DNA of 64,000 nt from an uncultured Prevotellaceae bacterium. GTDB taxonomy: Bacteria; Bacteroidota; Bacteroidia; Bacteroidales; Bacteroidaceae. Location of the stretch: assembly GCA_902780635.1 (NCBI GenBank), contig CACZGH010000010.1:173226-237225 (forward strand), in the 5' to 3' direction. This document shows, piece by piece, positions 35,743 through 43,533 of this stretch. Both the position numbers and the translations under genes were made by a program. The notes beneath the pieces are model-generated. The model was not told the origin of the DNA. It was given only the letters and a program-made list of their open reading frames with translations, and searched no databases. The stretch's first letter is position 1, and each line of letters opens with the position of its first letter.

Positions 35743-37164
35743 TTATTCATGCACATACATGTTCCATCCGAGATAAGTCTCGATGGCTTCCTGCAGTACG
35801 TCGACCACATCGGTACGACACATGGCTACATGGTGTTCGAAGCCGTTTTTGCAGATATATTTCATCAGCTGCTGTAAGTGGTCAACTTTCGTCACTGCGA
35901 TACATCCATCCATGCCATATGGGTCGTCGGTGATCTCGCCTTTGCCGAGATAAGCCTTGATGCAGCCCTTCGGGTCATCGGTAGAGATACGGAAGAACGT
36001 GAAGTCGCCTGCGGTGACCTTAGCATAGACTGCGCCAAACGTATTGATTTTGCCTAAGGTGCGCCCCAGCACGCCGAGAGGTCCGAGCCGTAGGTTGTTT
36101 TGTACAAACGACTTGGGGAAGTTGCCACAGTGTGTACACACACATTTGTTGCGGTCCTCTGCAAAGTTGTTGTTCCAGTCGAGCAATGCCGATGATTGGC
36201 CCGAAGCCAGCGTCAGCGCATACATCGACACTGCACCGGCGATGTCGGTCTCGCAGGCAGCCGGTATGAGTTTGTCGCCCAGCATCGACATGGTGACACA
36301 GGCCGCGCAACCATAATTCTGCTCCAGAGAGTCCCAGCACTGTATGGCCACCGCCTGCACATCGTTGGCCTCTATCCAGTTCTCCACAGCCACGCCAAAC
36401 TTCGCCTGCAGTTTGAGTTTCTCTTTGTAGTTTTCGGGCACTTCCGCATAATGGTTGAGGCGCTTGCACATTTGGATAAAACGTTCGTCGTCATCACTGA
36501 TTTTTTGGGCAGCGAACAAGATTTCCGACAGGTCGGCAGGCACCACGGTGATACCGCTGCGTTGGAGTAGTTTCTCGCTGGCCCTGCAAGTGTTGAAGCC
36601 CAGTGGACGGGTGCCTATCTGTCCGATACGGCAGTGACGTAGTCCATTCACCACCCGGCAGATGGCTGCAAATTTCTTGAGGTCCTGAGCCAACAGCGGA
36701 CTGTAGATGGAGTAAGTGTGCAAAGTGGTGTCAGTGAAGGGGATACCATACTGATAGAGGTTGTTGCAGACGGAGATCTTGCCACAGAAAGCATCACGCC
36801 GACTGTCCAGGTCAACTTTATCATTCTCGTCATCGCAGGCCTGCACAAGCACTGGCACACGCAGGTCGGCATCGCTGATGGCATTGATGATGCCGATTTC
36901 GAAACCGAAATTGGGCAACGAGACGACAATGCCATCTATCTCGTCGCGGTGCTCCCTAAACTGCTTCGACACCTTCAGTCCATCCTCTCGTGTCTCTATA
37001 CTGCTGCTGCCAGTGGGTGTGGCATCTTCGGGCAGGATGACATACTCGTATCCCAGTTCGTCCATGGTTTTAAGCAGTTGGCGGCGCACGTCACGGGCCA
37101 GTTCTGAGTTGAAATATGCGCGTGTTCCGATGATCACGCCAAAACAAGTTTTTCCGTTTCTCAT
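35743..37164 (-). CDS. Fucose-isomerase-superfamily enzyme, putative D-apiose isomerase
   Basis: 473 residues, cytoplasmic. Blocks of the fucose/arabinose isomerase fold are visible: FGVIIGTRAYFNSELARDVR, IDGIVVSLPNFGFE, then the C-terminal set ACETDIAGAVSMYAL, SALLDWNNNF and CTHCGNFP, which can supply Glu, Asp and His metal ligands. It lies in a run with an FGGY kinase and both halves of a transketolase. As I recall, that is the gene set of the transketolase-type D-apiose pathway (isomerase, apulose kinase, apulose-4-phosphate transketolase). D-apiose to D-apulose is therefore the best guess, supported by an apiosidase (GH140) in the divergent operon. It is too short for a true L-fucose isomerase. 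A G-rich 98-bp gap separates it from the kinase. Confidence 0.65.
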   Translation of the reverse strand: MRNGKTCFGVIIGTRAYFNSELARDVRRQLLKTMDELGYEYVILPEDATPTGSSSIETREDGLKVSKQFREHRDEIDGIVVSLPNFGFEIGIINAISDADLRVPVLVQACDDENDKVDLDSRRDAFCGKISVCNNLYQYGIPFTDTTLHTYSIYSPLLAQDLKKFAAICRVVNGLRHCRIGQIGTRPLGFNTCRASEKLLQRSGITVVPADLSEILFAAQKISDDDERFIQMCKRLNHYAEVPENYKEKLKLQAKFGVAVENWIEANDVQAVAIQCWDSLEQNYGCAACVTMSMLGDKLIPAACETDIAGAVSMYALTLASGQSSALLDWNNNFAEDRNKCVCTHCGNFPKSFVQNNLRLGPLGVLGRTLGKINTFGAVYAKVTAGDFTFFRISTDDPKGCIKAYLGKGEITDDPYGMDGCIAVTKVDHLQQLMKYICKNGFEHHVAMCRTDVVDVLQEAIETYLGWNMYVHE

Positions 37165-37210
37165 TGTATTTTGGTTTTTTTATGGGTTGATTGAGTTGAT
37201 AGGGCTAAAT

Positions 37211-37262
37211 GGGGATAATGGGGTGATGGGGTGTGGGGATATTGTTTTTATGGGGGATGGGG
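37211..37262 (+). other. Intergenic G-quadruplex-forming tract
   Basis: GGGG runs at 37211, 37220, 37228 and 37235 with loops of 5, 4 and 3 bases, then further GGGGG and GGGG runs at 37252 and 37259. It lies on the template strand between the kinase and isomerase genes, where it could affect transcription into the distal part of the operon. Confidence 0.65.
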
Positions 37263-38735
37263 CTATAGTGCTTCGAGGATTTTGCGCCAGCCCTCATAGA
37301 GATGGTCCATATCGGGAGTATGATGGGGTGTGATGACCTGCGTCACTTTGCGCAGCCCAGTGACTTGTGAGAAAGAGGTCCATACCTTGCGGGCCAGTCC
37401 ATTCATGATGACAGCACCGAGTGCTGAGGCATCCTCCACCTCCGTACAGATGACAGGCGTATTGAGTTGGTCGGCCTGAAACTGCATGAGGAAGTGGTTT
37501 TGTGTGGGTCCACCATCGGCACAGATTTCTTTGAGCGGTGCCCCTGTCGCCTTGGCCATGGTTTCCACCAGGTCTCTCACCTGATAGGCCACAGACTCCA
37601 AAGCAGCCCTGAGGAAATGAGCGCGTGTGGTGGCAAATGTCATGCCTACGACCATCGCCTTCGCATTGGGTTTCCACCAGGGAGCTCCCAGCCCTGCAAA
37701 AGCAGGCACGATGTATACTCCCTCCGTAGAGTCGACGGTGGTGGCCTCAGCTTCTATCTCCCGTGGATGACTGACCATTTTCAGTTGGTCTGCTATCCAC
37801 TTCAAGGTGGCTCCTGTGCTATAGATATTGCCCTCATAGCCATAAAAATGCCGTCCAAGTGCGGAGAATCCCACCGATGTGACCAGTCCTGTGGGAGCGT
37901 CGAGAGGAGTCTCTCCGATATTGACCATCACCGACGAGCCAGTGCCGTATGTGACCTTTCCCGACCCTTTATCGAAACACATCTGTCCCACCAGTGCTCC
38001 ATGAGAGTCGCCGAGCACGCCAGCAATGGTGATGGGCCGTTGGAATACGCCTTCCACGGTAGTCTCCCCATACACGGCGTCACAAGGCAGCACCTTTGCC
38101 ATCATAGAACGAGGTATGTCAAAAAGGCGCAGCAATTCGTCATCCCATTCCATGGTATGGATATTGAAGAGCATGGTACGCGACGCATTGGTGGTATCGG
38201 TATAGAAACTATTCCCGTTGGTGAGTTTCCAGATGAGCCAAGTATCGATGGTGCCCATGAGTAGTCTACCTTCCTGGGCAGCCTCTTGTGCGCCCTCTAC
38301 ATGGTCAAGAATCCATTTGACGCCAGAAGCAGAGAAGTTGGGATCGATGAGCAATCCGCTTCTCGTTTTCACTTTCTCTACCTCACCCTGGTCACGTAAT
38401 CGCTGGCACAGGTCGGCGCCTCTGTTGTCCTGCCACACCAGTGCGTGGTATATAGGCGTGCCGGTCGTTTTGTCCCATACCACCACCGTCTCCCGTTGAT
38501 TGGTGATGGCGAGAGAATAGTCAGCATCCTCATGCCGTTCTTCCATGGTTACCAGCCGGCCAATGGCCGACACCATATTGCGGTAGATTTCCTCTGCGTC
38601 GTGCTCCACCCATCCGGCCTGCGGATAATACTGACGGTGGTCTTCATGGCAGCGAGCCAGAAGATGGCACTGTTGGTCAAAGAGCATGGCCTTGGTTGAA
38701 GACGTGCTCTGGTCGATGGCTATGATTCGTTTCAT
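37263..38735 (-). CDS. FGGY carbohydrate kinase, putative D-apulose kinase
   Basis: About 490 residues, cytoplasmic, FGGY family. N-terminal phosphate-binding motif IAIDQSTSSTKAMLFD; then WVEHDAEEIYRNM, NQRETVVVWDK, LVWQDNRGADLCQRL, GTIDTWLIWKLTNG, and in the second lobe GDSHGALVGQMCFDKG, KVTYGTGSSVMVNIG and ICADGGPTQNHFLMQFQADQL. The sequence looks glycerol-kinase-like, but context with isomerase and split transketolase genes favours a ketose kinase making D-apulose 4-phosphate. The chosen ATG overlaps the transketolase stop as ATGA, indicating translational coupling; the longer frame from 38747 is less likely. Substrate assignment is inference. Confidence 0.75.
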   Translation of the reverse strand: MKRIIAIDQSTSSTKAMLFDQQCHLLARCHEDHRQYYPQAGWVEHDAEEIYRNMVSAIGRLVTMEERHEDADYSLAITNQRETVVVWDKTTGTPIYHALVWQDNRGADLCQRLRDQGEVEKVKTRSGLLIDPNFSASGVKWILDHVEGAQEAAQEGRLLMGTIDTWLIWKLTNGNSFYTDTTNASRTMLFNIHTMEWDDELLRLFDIPRSMMAKVLPCDAVYGETTVEGVFQRPITIAGVLGDSHGALVGQMCFDKGSGKVTYGTGSSVMVNIGETPLDAPTGLVTSVGFSALGRHFYGYEGNIYSTGATLKWIADQLKMVSHPREIEAEATTVDSTEGVYIVPAFAGLGAPWWKPNAKAMVVGMTFATTRAHFLRAALESVAYQVRDLVETMAKATGAPLKEICADGGPTQNHFLMQFQADQLNTPVICTEVEDASALGAVIMNGLARKVWTSFSQVTGLRKVTQVITPHHTPDMDHLYEGWRKILEAL

Positions 38736-39658
38736 TCCTTCATCCATGTCAAGACAGACTTTTCTATGCCCTCAGCGTCCATCCCATAGTAGTGGAAGAT
38801 TTCCGCGTTGGTACCATGTATCACATTCTCATCCGGTATGCCGATGATGCGCACCGGCACCGGATGCTCAGAGAGTATTTCGCACACCATGGCCCCCAGA
38901 CCTCCGTATCGGCTGTGCTCTTCGACCGTGACGATGCGTCCTGTCTCACGGGCTGCCAGGCGGATCGCCTCCTCGTCACATGGTTTGATCCACGACATGT
39001 CAAGCACCCTGGCCTGTATGCCCTGAGTGCGGAGCCGCAGCGCAGCCTGCCAGGCATGATAAACAGTCTCACCCGCTGCTATGATGGTCACGTCATTGCC
39101 TTCGGTGACCGTGATGGCTTTTCCTATTTCAAAATCAAAGTTGTCGTCGGCATAAACCTCTGGCACAGCCGAACGCCCTACCCTCACGTAGCAGGGGCGG
39201 TCATAGTCGACCAACAATTTCACCAGTCGTCGTGTCATCCGTGCGTCGCTGGGCAGGCATACGCTCATGCCTGGGAAAGTGCGAAGCACCGCGATATCGT
39301 GGAGCGAATGATGGGTGGCTCCCAGTGCGCCGTAAGCCACCCCTCCGCTGACCCCTAAGATGGTGACAGGATTCTGGCTGTATGCCAGGTCTACTTTTAC
39401 CTGTTCGAGAGACCGTGCCACATAGAAACATGCCGGTCCGCAACAAAACACTTTCTTTCCGCTGTGAGCCAATCCGGCAGAGATGCCCACAGCATTTTGT
39501 TCTGCGATGCCACATTCGACAAACTGTGCCGGCAGTTGTGCCGCATAATCGCCCAAAGTGACTGAGCCACGAGCATCAGTCGTCACTGCAATGATATCTT
39601 GGTCCTGACGTGCTAGTTCGAGCAACGTGTCAGTAAACATTTTTCTGCATGCTATCAT
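38732..39658 (-). CDS. Transketolase C-terminal subunit (putative apulose-4-phosphate transketolase)
   Basis: About 308 residues. It carries the pyrimidine-binding and C-terminal domains of a split transketolase: FVECGIAEQNAVGISAGLA with the catalytic Glu, GGVAYGALGATHHSLHDIAVLRTFPGM, PCYVRVGRS, and the C-terminal ARVLDMSWIKPCDEEAIR. The partner subunit precedes it by 11 bp. The frame extends 35 codons upstream into the partner gene; the ATG of MIACRKMFTDTLLELA gives the normal family start. It needs TPP held between the two subunits. In an apiose pathway it would transfer a two-carbon unit from apulose 4-phosphate to glyceraldehyde 3-phosphate; ordinary pentose-phosphate transketolase activity is the alternative. 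Confidence 0.8.
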   Translation of the reverse strand: MIACRKMFTDTLLELARQDQDIIAVTTDARGSVTLGDYAAQLPAQFVECGIAEQNAVGISAGLAHSGKKVFCCGPACFYVARSLEQVKVDLAYSQNPVTILGVSGGVAYGALGATHHSLHDIAVLRTFPGMSVCLPSDARMTRRLVKLLVDYDRPCYVRVGRSAVPEVYADDNFDFEIGKAITVTEGNDVTIIAAGETVYHAWQAALRLRTQGIQARVLDMSWIKPCDEEAIRLAARETGRIVTVEEHSRYGGLGAMVCEILSEHPVPVRIIGIPDENVIHGTNAEIFHYYGMDAEGIEKSVLTWMKE

Positions 39659-39669
39659 GGGAGTCTTTT

Positions 39670-40542
39670 TTAATGGGTTGATGAGGGTGTGTCGGCAATA
39701 CTGACACCTGTTGATAACAACTTTGTGATGCGGGCAGTGATTTCTGCCACAGCTGCTTTGCATTGCTCTTCATTGAGTACGCCGTGGTGCCACTTGGCTA
39801 TGCCCTCCATGAAGCTCACTCCGTAGCCCTTGGTCGTTTCTGAAATGAGCAGATGGGGTTTTTCGTTCTGATAGTCAATGGCTGCGAAGGTTTCCACGAT
39901 GTCGTCCATCTGGTCGCCATTCATCACTCTTACATCCCACCCGAAGGCCGTCCACCGTTCACTGATGTCCTCTATGGGCATGACATCCTCTGTAGAGCCA
40001 CTGATTTGCAGGTGGTTGCGGTCGATGATGGCCACAAGGTTGTCAAGACGGTATTTATGGGCAGCCATTGCAGCCTCATAGATAGACCCCTCGCCTTGTT
40101 CGCCGTCACCCATCAGCACGTAGGTGCGATAGTTCTTACGATTCATTTTTGCTGCCAGCGCCATACCGATGCCGATACTCAATCCGTGCCCTAAAGCACC
40201 GCTATTGACTTCTATGCCAGGTACCTCAATGGTGGGATGGCCGCTGAGGATGGAGCCAAACTGTCCGAGTGTGTCGAGTGTTTCAGACGGCAGGAAGCCT
40301 TTTGCCTCCAGTGTCACATAGAGAGCCTCCACACAGTGTCCCTTGCTCAGCACGAAACGGTCTCGGTCGGGATTCTTGGGACATGCGGGGTCGAGTCCCC
40401 TCATGATGTGGAAGTAGAGGGCCGTCATGACGTTGAGGCAGGACAAGTCGCCTCCGATATGTCCTGCCTTGGCTTGATAGACAATCTCCACCAGCCGGCG
40501 GCGATTGATTTCAGTCTGAAGTATTAGTTGTTGGGTGGTCAT
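39670..40542 (-). CDS. Transketolase N-terminal subunit (TPP-binding)
   Basis: 290 residues. TPP/Mg motif MGDGEQGEGSIYEAAMAA followed about 20 residues later by AIIDRNHLQ. Upstream are KAGHIGGDLSCLNVMTALYF, DRFVLSKGHCVEALYV and GALGHGLSIGIGMALA, all standard for the N-terminal half of transketolases. It pairs with the next gene to form one enzyme, the split form common in archaea and in sugar-catabolic operons. It lies 21 bp after the pectate lyase stop, so the secreted lyase and cytoplasmic enzymes share a transcript. A context-based assignment to apulose-4-phosphate transketolase is plausible, not proven. Confidence 0.85.
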   Translation of the reverse strand: MTTQQLILQTEINRRRLVEIVYQAKAGHIGGDLSCLNVMTALYFHIMRGLDPACPKNPDRDRFVLSKGHCVEALYVTLEAKGFLPSETLDTLGQFGSILSGHPTIEVPGIEVNSGALGHGLSIGIGMALAAKMNRKNYRTYVLMGDGEQGEGSIYEAAMAAHKYRLDNLVAIIDRNHLQISGSTEDVMPIEDISERWTAFGWDVRVMNGDQMDDIVETFAAIDYQNEKPHLLISETTKGYGVSFMEGIAKWHHGVLNEEQCKAAVAEITARITKLLSTGVSIADTPSSTH

Positions 40543-40563
40543 GATGAAGATAGAAATAAATGG

Positions 40564-42306
40564 TTACAGACAGCCTTTTGCGGCGAGTGTGTCATAATTG
40601 TTATTGAGATTGCGCCAGTCGACCTTTGAGGAGGTAGGGATGGCATTGATATATTTTTCGATATTGGTATAGCCGTCGCCATTGCAGTCTTTCGAGGCGT
40701 CAGTGGGGTCATTGGGATTGAGGCCATTGGCGGTCTCCCACTCATCGGGCATGCCGTCGCCATCGGTGTCCTGTCGTGGAGTCCAATCCTGATACTGTGG
40801 ATAACCACCCATCTGACGGGGGTCCGTGATGATGCCCTGTTTATAAGAGTCATTGGGCAGGCGACGATACTTAAAATAGCCTTCCTCGTTTTTCGACTTC
40901 TGGTGAAGTCCCCACATGTCGCCGTATGGGTTGTCTTTCACTTTCTTCTCATACTTGTCCACATAATAAGCCACTCCGGTACGCACCTCGTCGATGATGC
41001 GCTGGTCTATCACATCACGGCAGGGTACGTTGGCTCCCACATTCTGCAGCACCCATTCGTATGCACGTTCAGCTCCCATGATAGAGACGAAGGGCATCTC
41101 AAATGGTTCGTTGGAGCGCATCAGTGCCAATTCTGTCTCATCCATGGCACCGTCTTTGTCGGCGGTCTGGATACCACCTTTCCAGTTGTCTTTGGTGATT
41201 TCAGGATACCCCTCCATCACATTGCCTGTGGCATAAACACGTCCAAACTGCTTGAAGGGGAACAGATTGACGCTGCGGCTTTCTGACTTCACGATGCGGT
41301 GCCCCACGGCAGTATCTTTGGGGGTCAGCGGGCCTGGCTTATAATAATTGTTGATAAAGTTGGACATGGTGGTATACTCACCACCATCGGCCGTGCGGTG
41401 CACCCAGTTGTAAACGATATTGTTGATAAAATTGAACACGCCACCCCAACCGATGGACGGGTTGCGTCCCGTGTTGTCAGCCCACAGGTTGCGCATGAAC
41501 GTGGTATTTTCGCCGCCGATGGTGGAGCCGAAGGAGTGGTTCCACGTATCAAGCGCCTTGGCCGAGATGGTATTCTGGATGGTGACGTTGACCGTCGGTT
41601 CCTTACGTTTGTCCTTGCCGTCGCCCAGGTCGAACATATGGCGGTAGAACGAGATGTTCTCATCGAGTCCCCACTCACAGGAGCAGTGGTCGATCATGAT
41701 ATTGCCTACGGGGTTGCCACCGAAGGAGTCTTCACGGTGCCACACCAGGGTCTCACCCCTGCGGAACCGCATGTGCCGCACGATGACATCGTGGGTGTCG
41801 ACCTGAAATGACTCACCTGCGATAATCACACCATCGCCCGGTGCGGTCTGACCAGCAATGGTGATATAGGGTGCACGGACATAAATGGGTGACTTCAGAC
41901 GGATAATGCCTGAGACATTGAACACCACAATGCGTGCGCCGCCCTGTTCACAGGCCCAGCGGAAAGAGCCAGGACCGTCGTCATTAAGGTTGGTCACGGT
42001 GAGCACTTTTCCACCGCGCCCGCCAAAAGTGAACATACCGCCTCCTTCTGCACCGGGGAAGGCCGGTATCTTGGCTTGTCTCAGGTCATAAGGACGAGCT
42101 GCCCATGGCACATAAGGGCGACCTTCTTTCGCCTCTTTAATCACGATGGGGAAAGCCACTTCCCATGCCGAGTCGCTATGTGCTTTCCAACATTTCTCCA
42201 ACGAGTCAATCAAGTTTTTGGCCTCATCTGTCAGTTGAGGATACTGTGCGTGAGCCACCGCAATGGCCAGCAACAGGGTGTAGGCTGTCATCAATAGTCT
42301 TTTCAT
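40564..42306 (-). CDS. Secreted pectate lyase (PL1-like)
   Basis: 580 residues. Signal peptide (cleavage near AVAHAQ), a ~60-residue helical spacer, then a right-handed beta-helix: FPGAEGGGMFTFGGRGGKVL, GSFRWACEQGGARIVVFNVSG, ITIAGQTAPGDGVIIAGE, VIVRHMRFRRG and IMIDHCSCEWGLDENISFY, the PL1-type pectate lyase core. Near the C-terminus is a calcium-binding thrombospondin-3/EF-like segment (DTDGDGMPDEWETANGLNPN, then DCNGDGYTNIEKYI). It cleaves polygalacturonan by beta-elimination at the surface or in the periplasm. First gene of the leftward operon, facing the RG-II-type operon across a shared promoter region. Confidence 0.85.
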   Translation of the reverse strand: MKRLLMTAYTLLLAIAVAHAQYPQLTDEAKNLIDSLEKCWKAHSDSAWEVAFPIVIKEAKEGRPYVPWAARPYDLRQAKIPAFPGAEGGGMFTFGGRGGKVLTVTNLNDDGPGSFRWACEQGGARIVVFNVSGIIRLKSPIYVRAPYITIAGQTAPGDGVIIAGESFQVDTHDVIVRHMRFRRGETLVWHREDSFGGNPVGNIMIDHCSCEWGLDENISFYRHMFDLGDGKDKRKEPTVNVTIQNTISAKALDTWNHSFGSTIGGENTTFMRNLWADNTGRNPSIGWGGVFNFINNIVYNWVHRTADGGEYTTMSNFINNYYKPGPLTPKDTAVGHRIVKSESRSVNLFPFKQFGRVYATGNVMEGYPEITKDNWKGGIQTADKDGAMDETELALMRSNEPFEMPFVSIMGAERAYEWVLQNVGANVPCRDVIDQRIIDEVRTGVAYYVDKYEKKVKDNPYGDMWGLHQKSKNEEGYFKYRRLPNDSYKQGIITDPRQMGGYPQYQDWTPRQDTDGDGMPDEWETANGLNPNDPTDASKDCNGDGYTNIEKYINAIPTSSKVDWRNLNNNYDTLAAKGCL

Positions 42307-42351
42307 ATTGCAAATAGATGGTTATTCTCTCTAAATGACGCACGACACGCG

Positions 42352-42359
42352 CAAATGTA
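42352..42359 (-). promoter_or_regulatory. -7 element of the leftward operon (TACATTTG)
   Basis: Minus-strand TAnnTTTG match about 46 bp before the pectate lyase start; the -33 element is not evident, which may mean activator dependence. Confidence 0.5.
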
Positions 42360-42468
42360 GTCAACGGAAAACCGTTTTTTCATCTTATAAAGAATACTTA
42401 TTGAATTGATGTTCCAAATCATGGAGGCTGTCACGAAATCAACATAATTCTTAAAAAATTCATTATTC

Positions 42469-42500
42469 TTTGGAGAATTCAATATATACATATATATTTG
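42469..42500 (+). promoter_or_regulatory. Promoter of the rightward operon
   Basis: TTTG (42469-42472), 20 bp, TATATTTG (42493-42500), 40 bp before the LRR gene. With the opposing element at 42352 this makes the 42307-42539 gap a divergent control region. I see no clear operator palindrome in it. Confidence 0.65.
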
Positions 42501-42539
42501 CAAAAAAACTACGAATCACCATCATTTATTAATTACACT

Positions 42540-43481
42540 ATGAAGTCACGAATCATCATCCTTGCATCGGCATTGATCTTATCATGCCATATTTTTGCAC
42601 AAGAGGTTACCGTAAACGTGGCTACAGCGGGCACGTTGCGCTCAATGGTGGAAGCAAATGATTTGCAAGACGCGACCATCATCCACGTGTCGGGCGTAAT
42701 CAATGGAGATGACGTAATGGTACTGAAAAGCTTGGCAGGAGGAAAAACGGGTGTGGAGAATCCACTTGAAGGCCGACTCAGCACCCTTGATTTGTCGGAA
42801 GCGACCATCGTAGAGGGTGGCAACCCATATTATGTCTCTCCCAATCCCTTATCCTCCACTTACCCCAACCAGTGTTTCACCCAGAACGACACGATAGGAA
42901 TTTATATGTTTCTTGACTGCAAAAAACTCACTGACCTCATGCTGCCCCGAAGCGTGAAAACCATCAGGGAAGCAGCATTCGCAGGATGCAGTCAGTTGCC
43001 AAAACTCAACATCCCTGAAGGAGTGACCTATATCGGAGCAGGCATAGCCAGAGACTGTAGTTGTCTGAAGACGGTGGTGATTCCTACCACCACTCTGCAA
43101 GTACACTGCTGGGCCTTTATGGGTGTGAGTCAAGGTTATACCGTATCGTGCTTGGCACCCACACCGCCACGTTGTGTCGACTACACCCTCAACGGCTCTC
43201 CCGACGATCCTTCATCCTATTCTTTTTTCGATGCCGAATTTGACGAGTCAGTGAAAGGTCTCACCCTATTGGTGCCACAAGAGAGTTACAACCTCTATGC
43301 CAACGACCCTGTCTGGAGCCAGTTTGGGCACATGCAACCATTCACATTATCATCGCAGCCAACAACTCCATTCGACGCTACTTCGCAGCAAGAGGTATAT
43401 TATCGCATAGACGGCACAAGAGCTCATCCGTCAGCATCACATGGCATCATCCTGAAAAAGGGCAAGAAGGTGGTGAAGTAG
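42540..43481 (+). CDS. Secreted BspA-like leucine-rich-repeat protein
   Basis: About 313 residues from the ATG directly before the signal peptide (MKSRIIILASALILSCHIFAQ). The centre has LRR_5/BspA-type repeats (LTDLMLPRSVKTIREAAFAGCSQL, then LNIPEGVTYIGAGIARDC and LKTVVIPTTT). The C-terminus YYRIDGTRAHPSASHGIILK plus KGKKVVK is the shared surface-protein tail. It is probably a cell-surface binding protein. It is the first gene after the rightward promoter, and its stop is about 50 bp before the giant multidomain hydrolase, so it leads the RG-II-type operon. The ligand is unknown; a role in RG-II capture is a guess from position. Confidence 0.7.
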   Translation: MKSRIIILASALILSCHIFAQEVTVNVATAGTLRSMVEANDLQDATIIHVSGVINGDDVMVLKSLAGGKTGVENPLEGRLSTLDLSEATIVEGGNPYYVSPNPLSSTYPNQCFTQNDTIGIYMFLDCKKLTDLMLPRSVKTIREAAFAGCSQLPKLNIPEGVTYIGAGIARDCSCLKTVVIPTTTLQVHCWAFMGVSQGYTVSCLAPTPPRCVDYTLNGSPDDPSSYSFFDAEFDESVKGLTLLVPQESYNLYANDPVWSQFGHMQPFTLSSQPTTPFDATSQQEVYYRIDGTRAHPSASHGIILKKGKKVVK

Positions 43482-43533
43482 CGACTGGATGATTACAAAG
43501 AGGTGGTCTCAGCGTCCTATAAAAAAATATTCC

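Noticed and set aside
35743-37164. L-fucose isomerase as literal annotation
   Set aside because: The protein is over 100 residues shorter than true FucI, and the neighbouring kinase and split transketolase do not fit fuculose metabolism, which uses an aldolase.
37263-38735. Glycerol kinase (GlpK)
   Set aside because: The sequence is GlpK-like, but no glycerol facilitator or dehydrogenase is nearby and the operon is a sugar-isomerase/transketolase set; only the FGGY level is safe.
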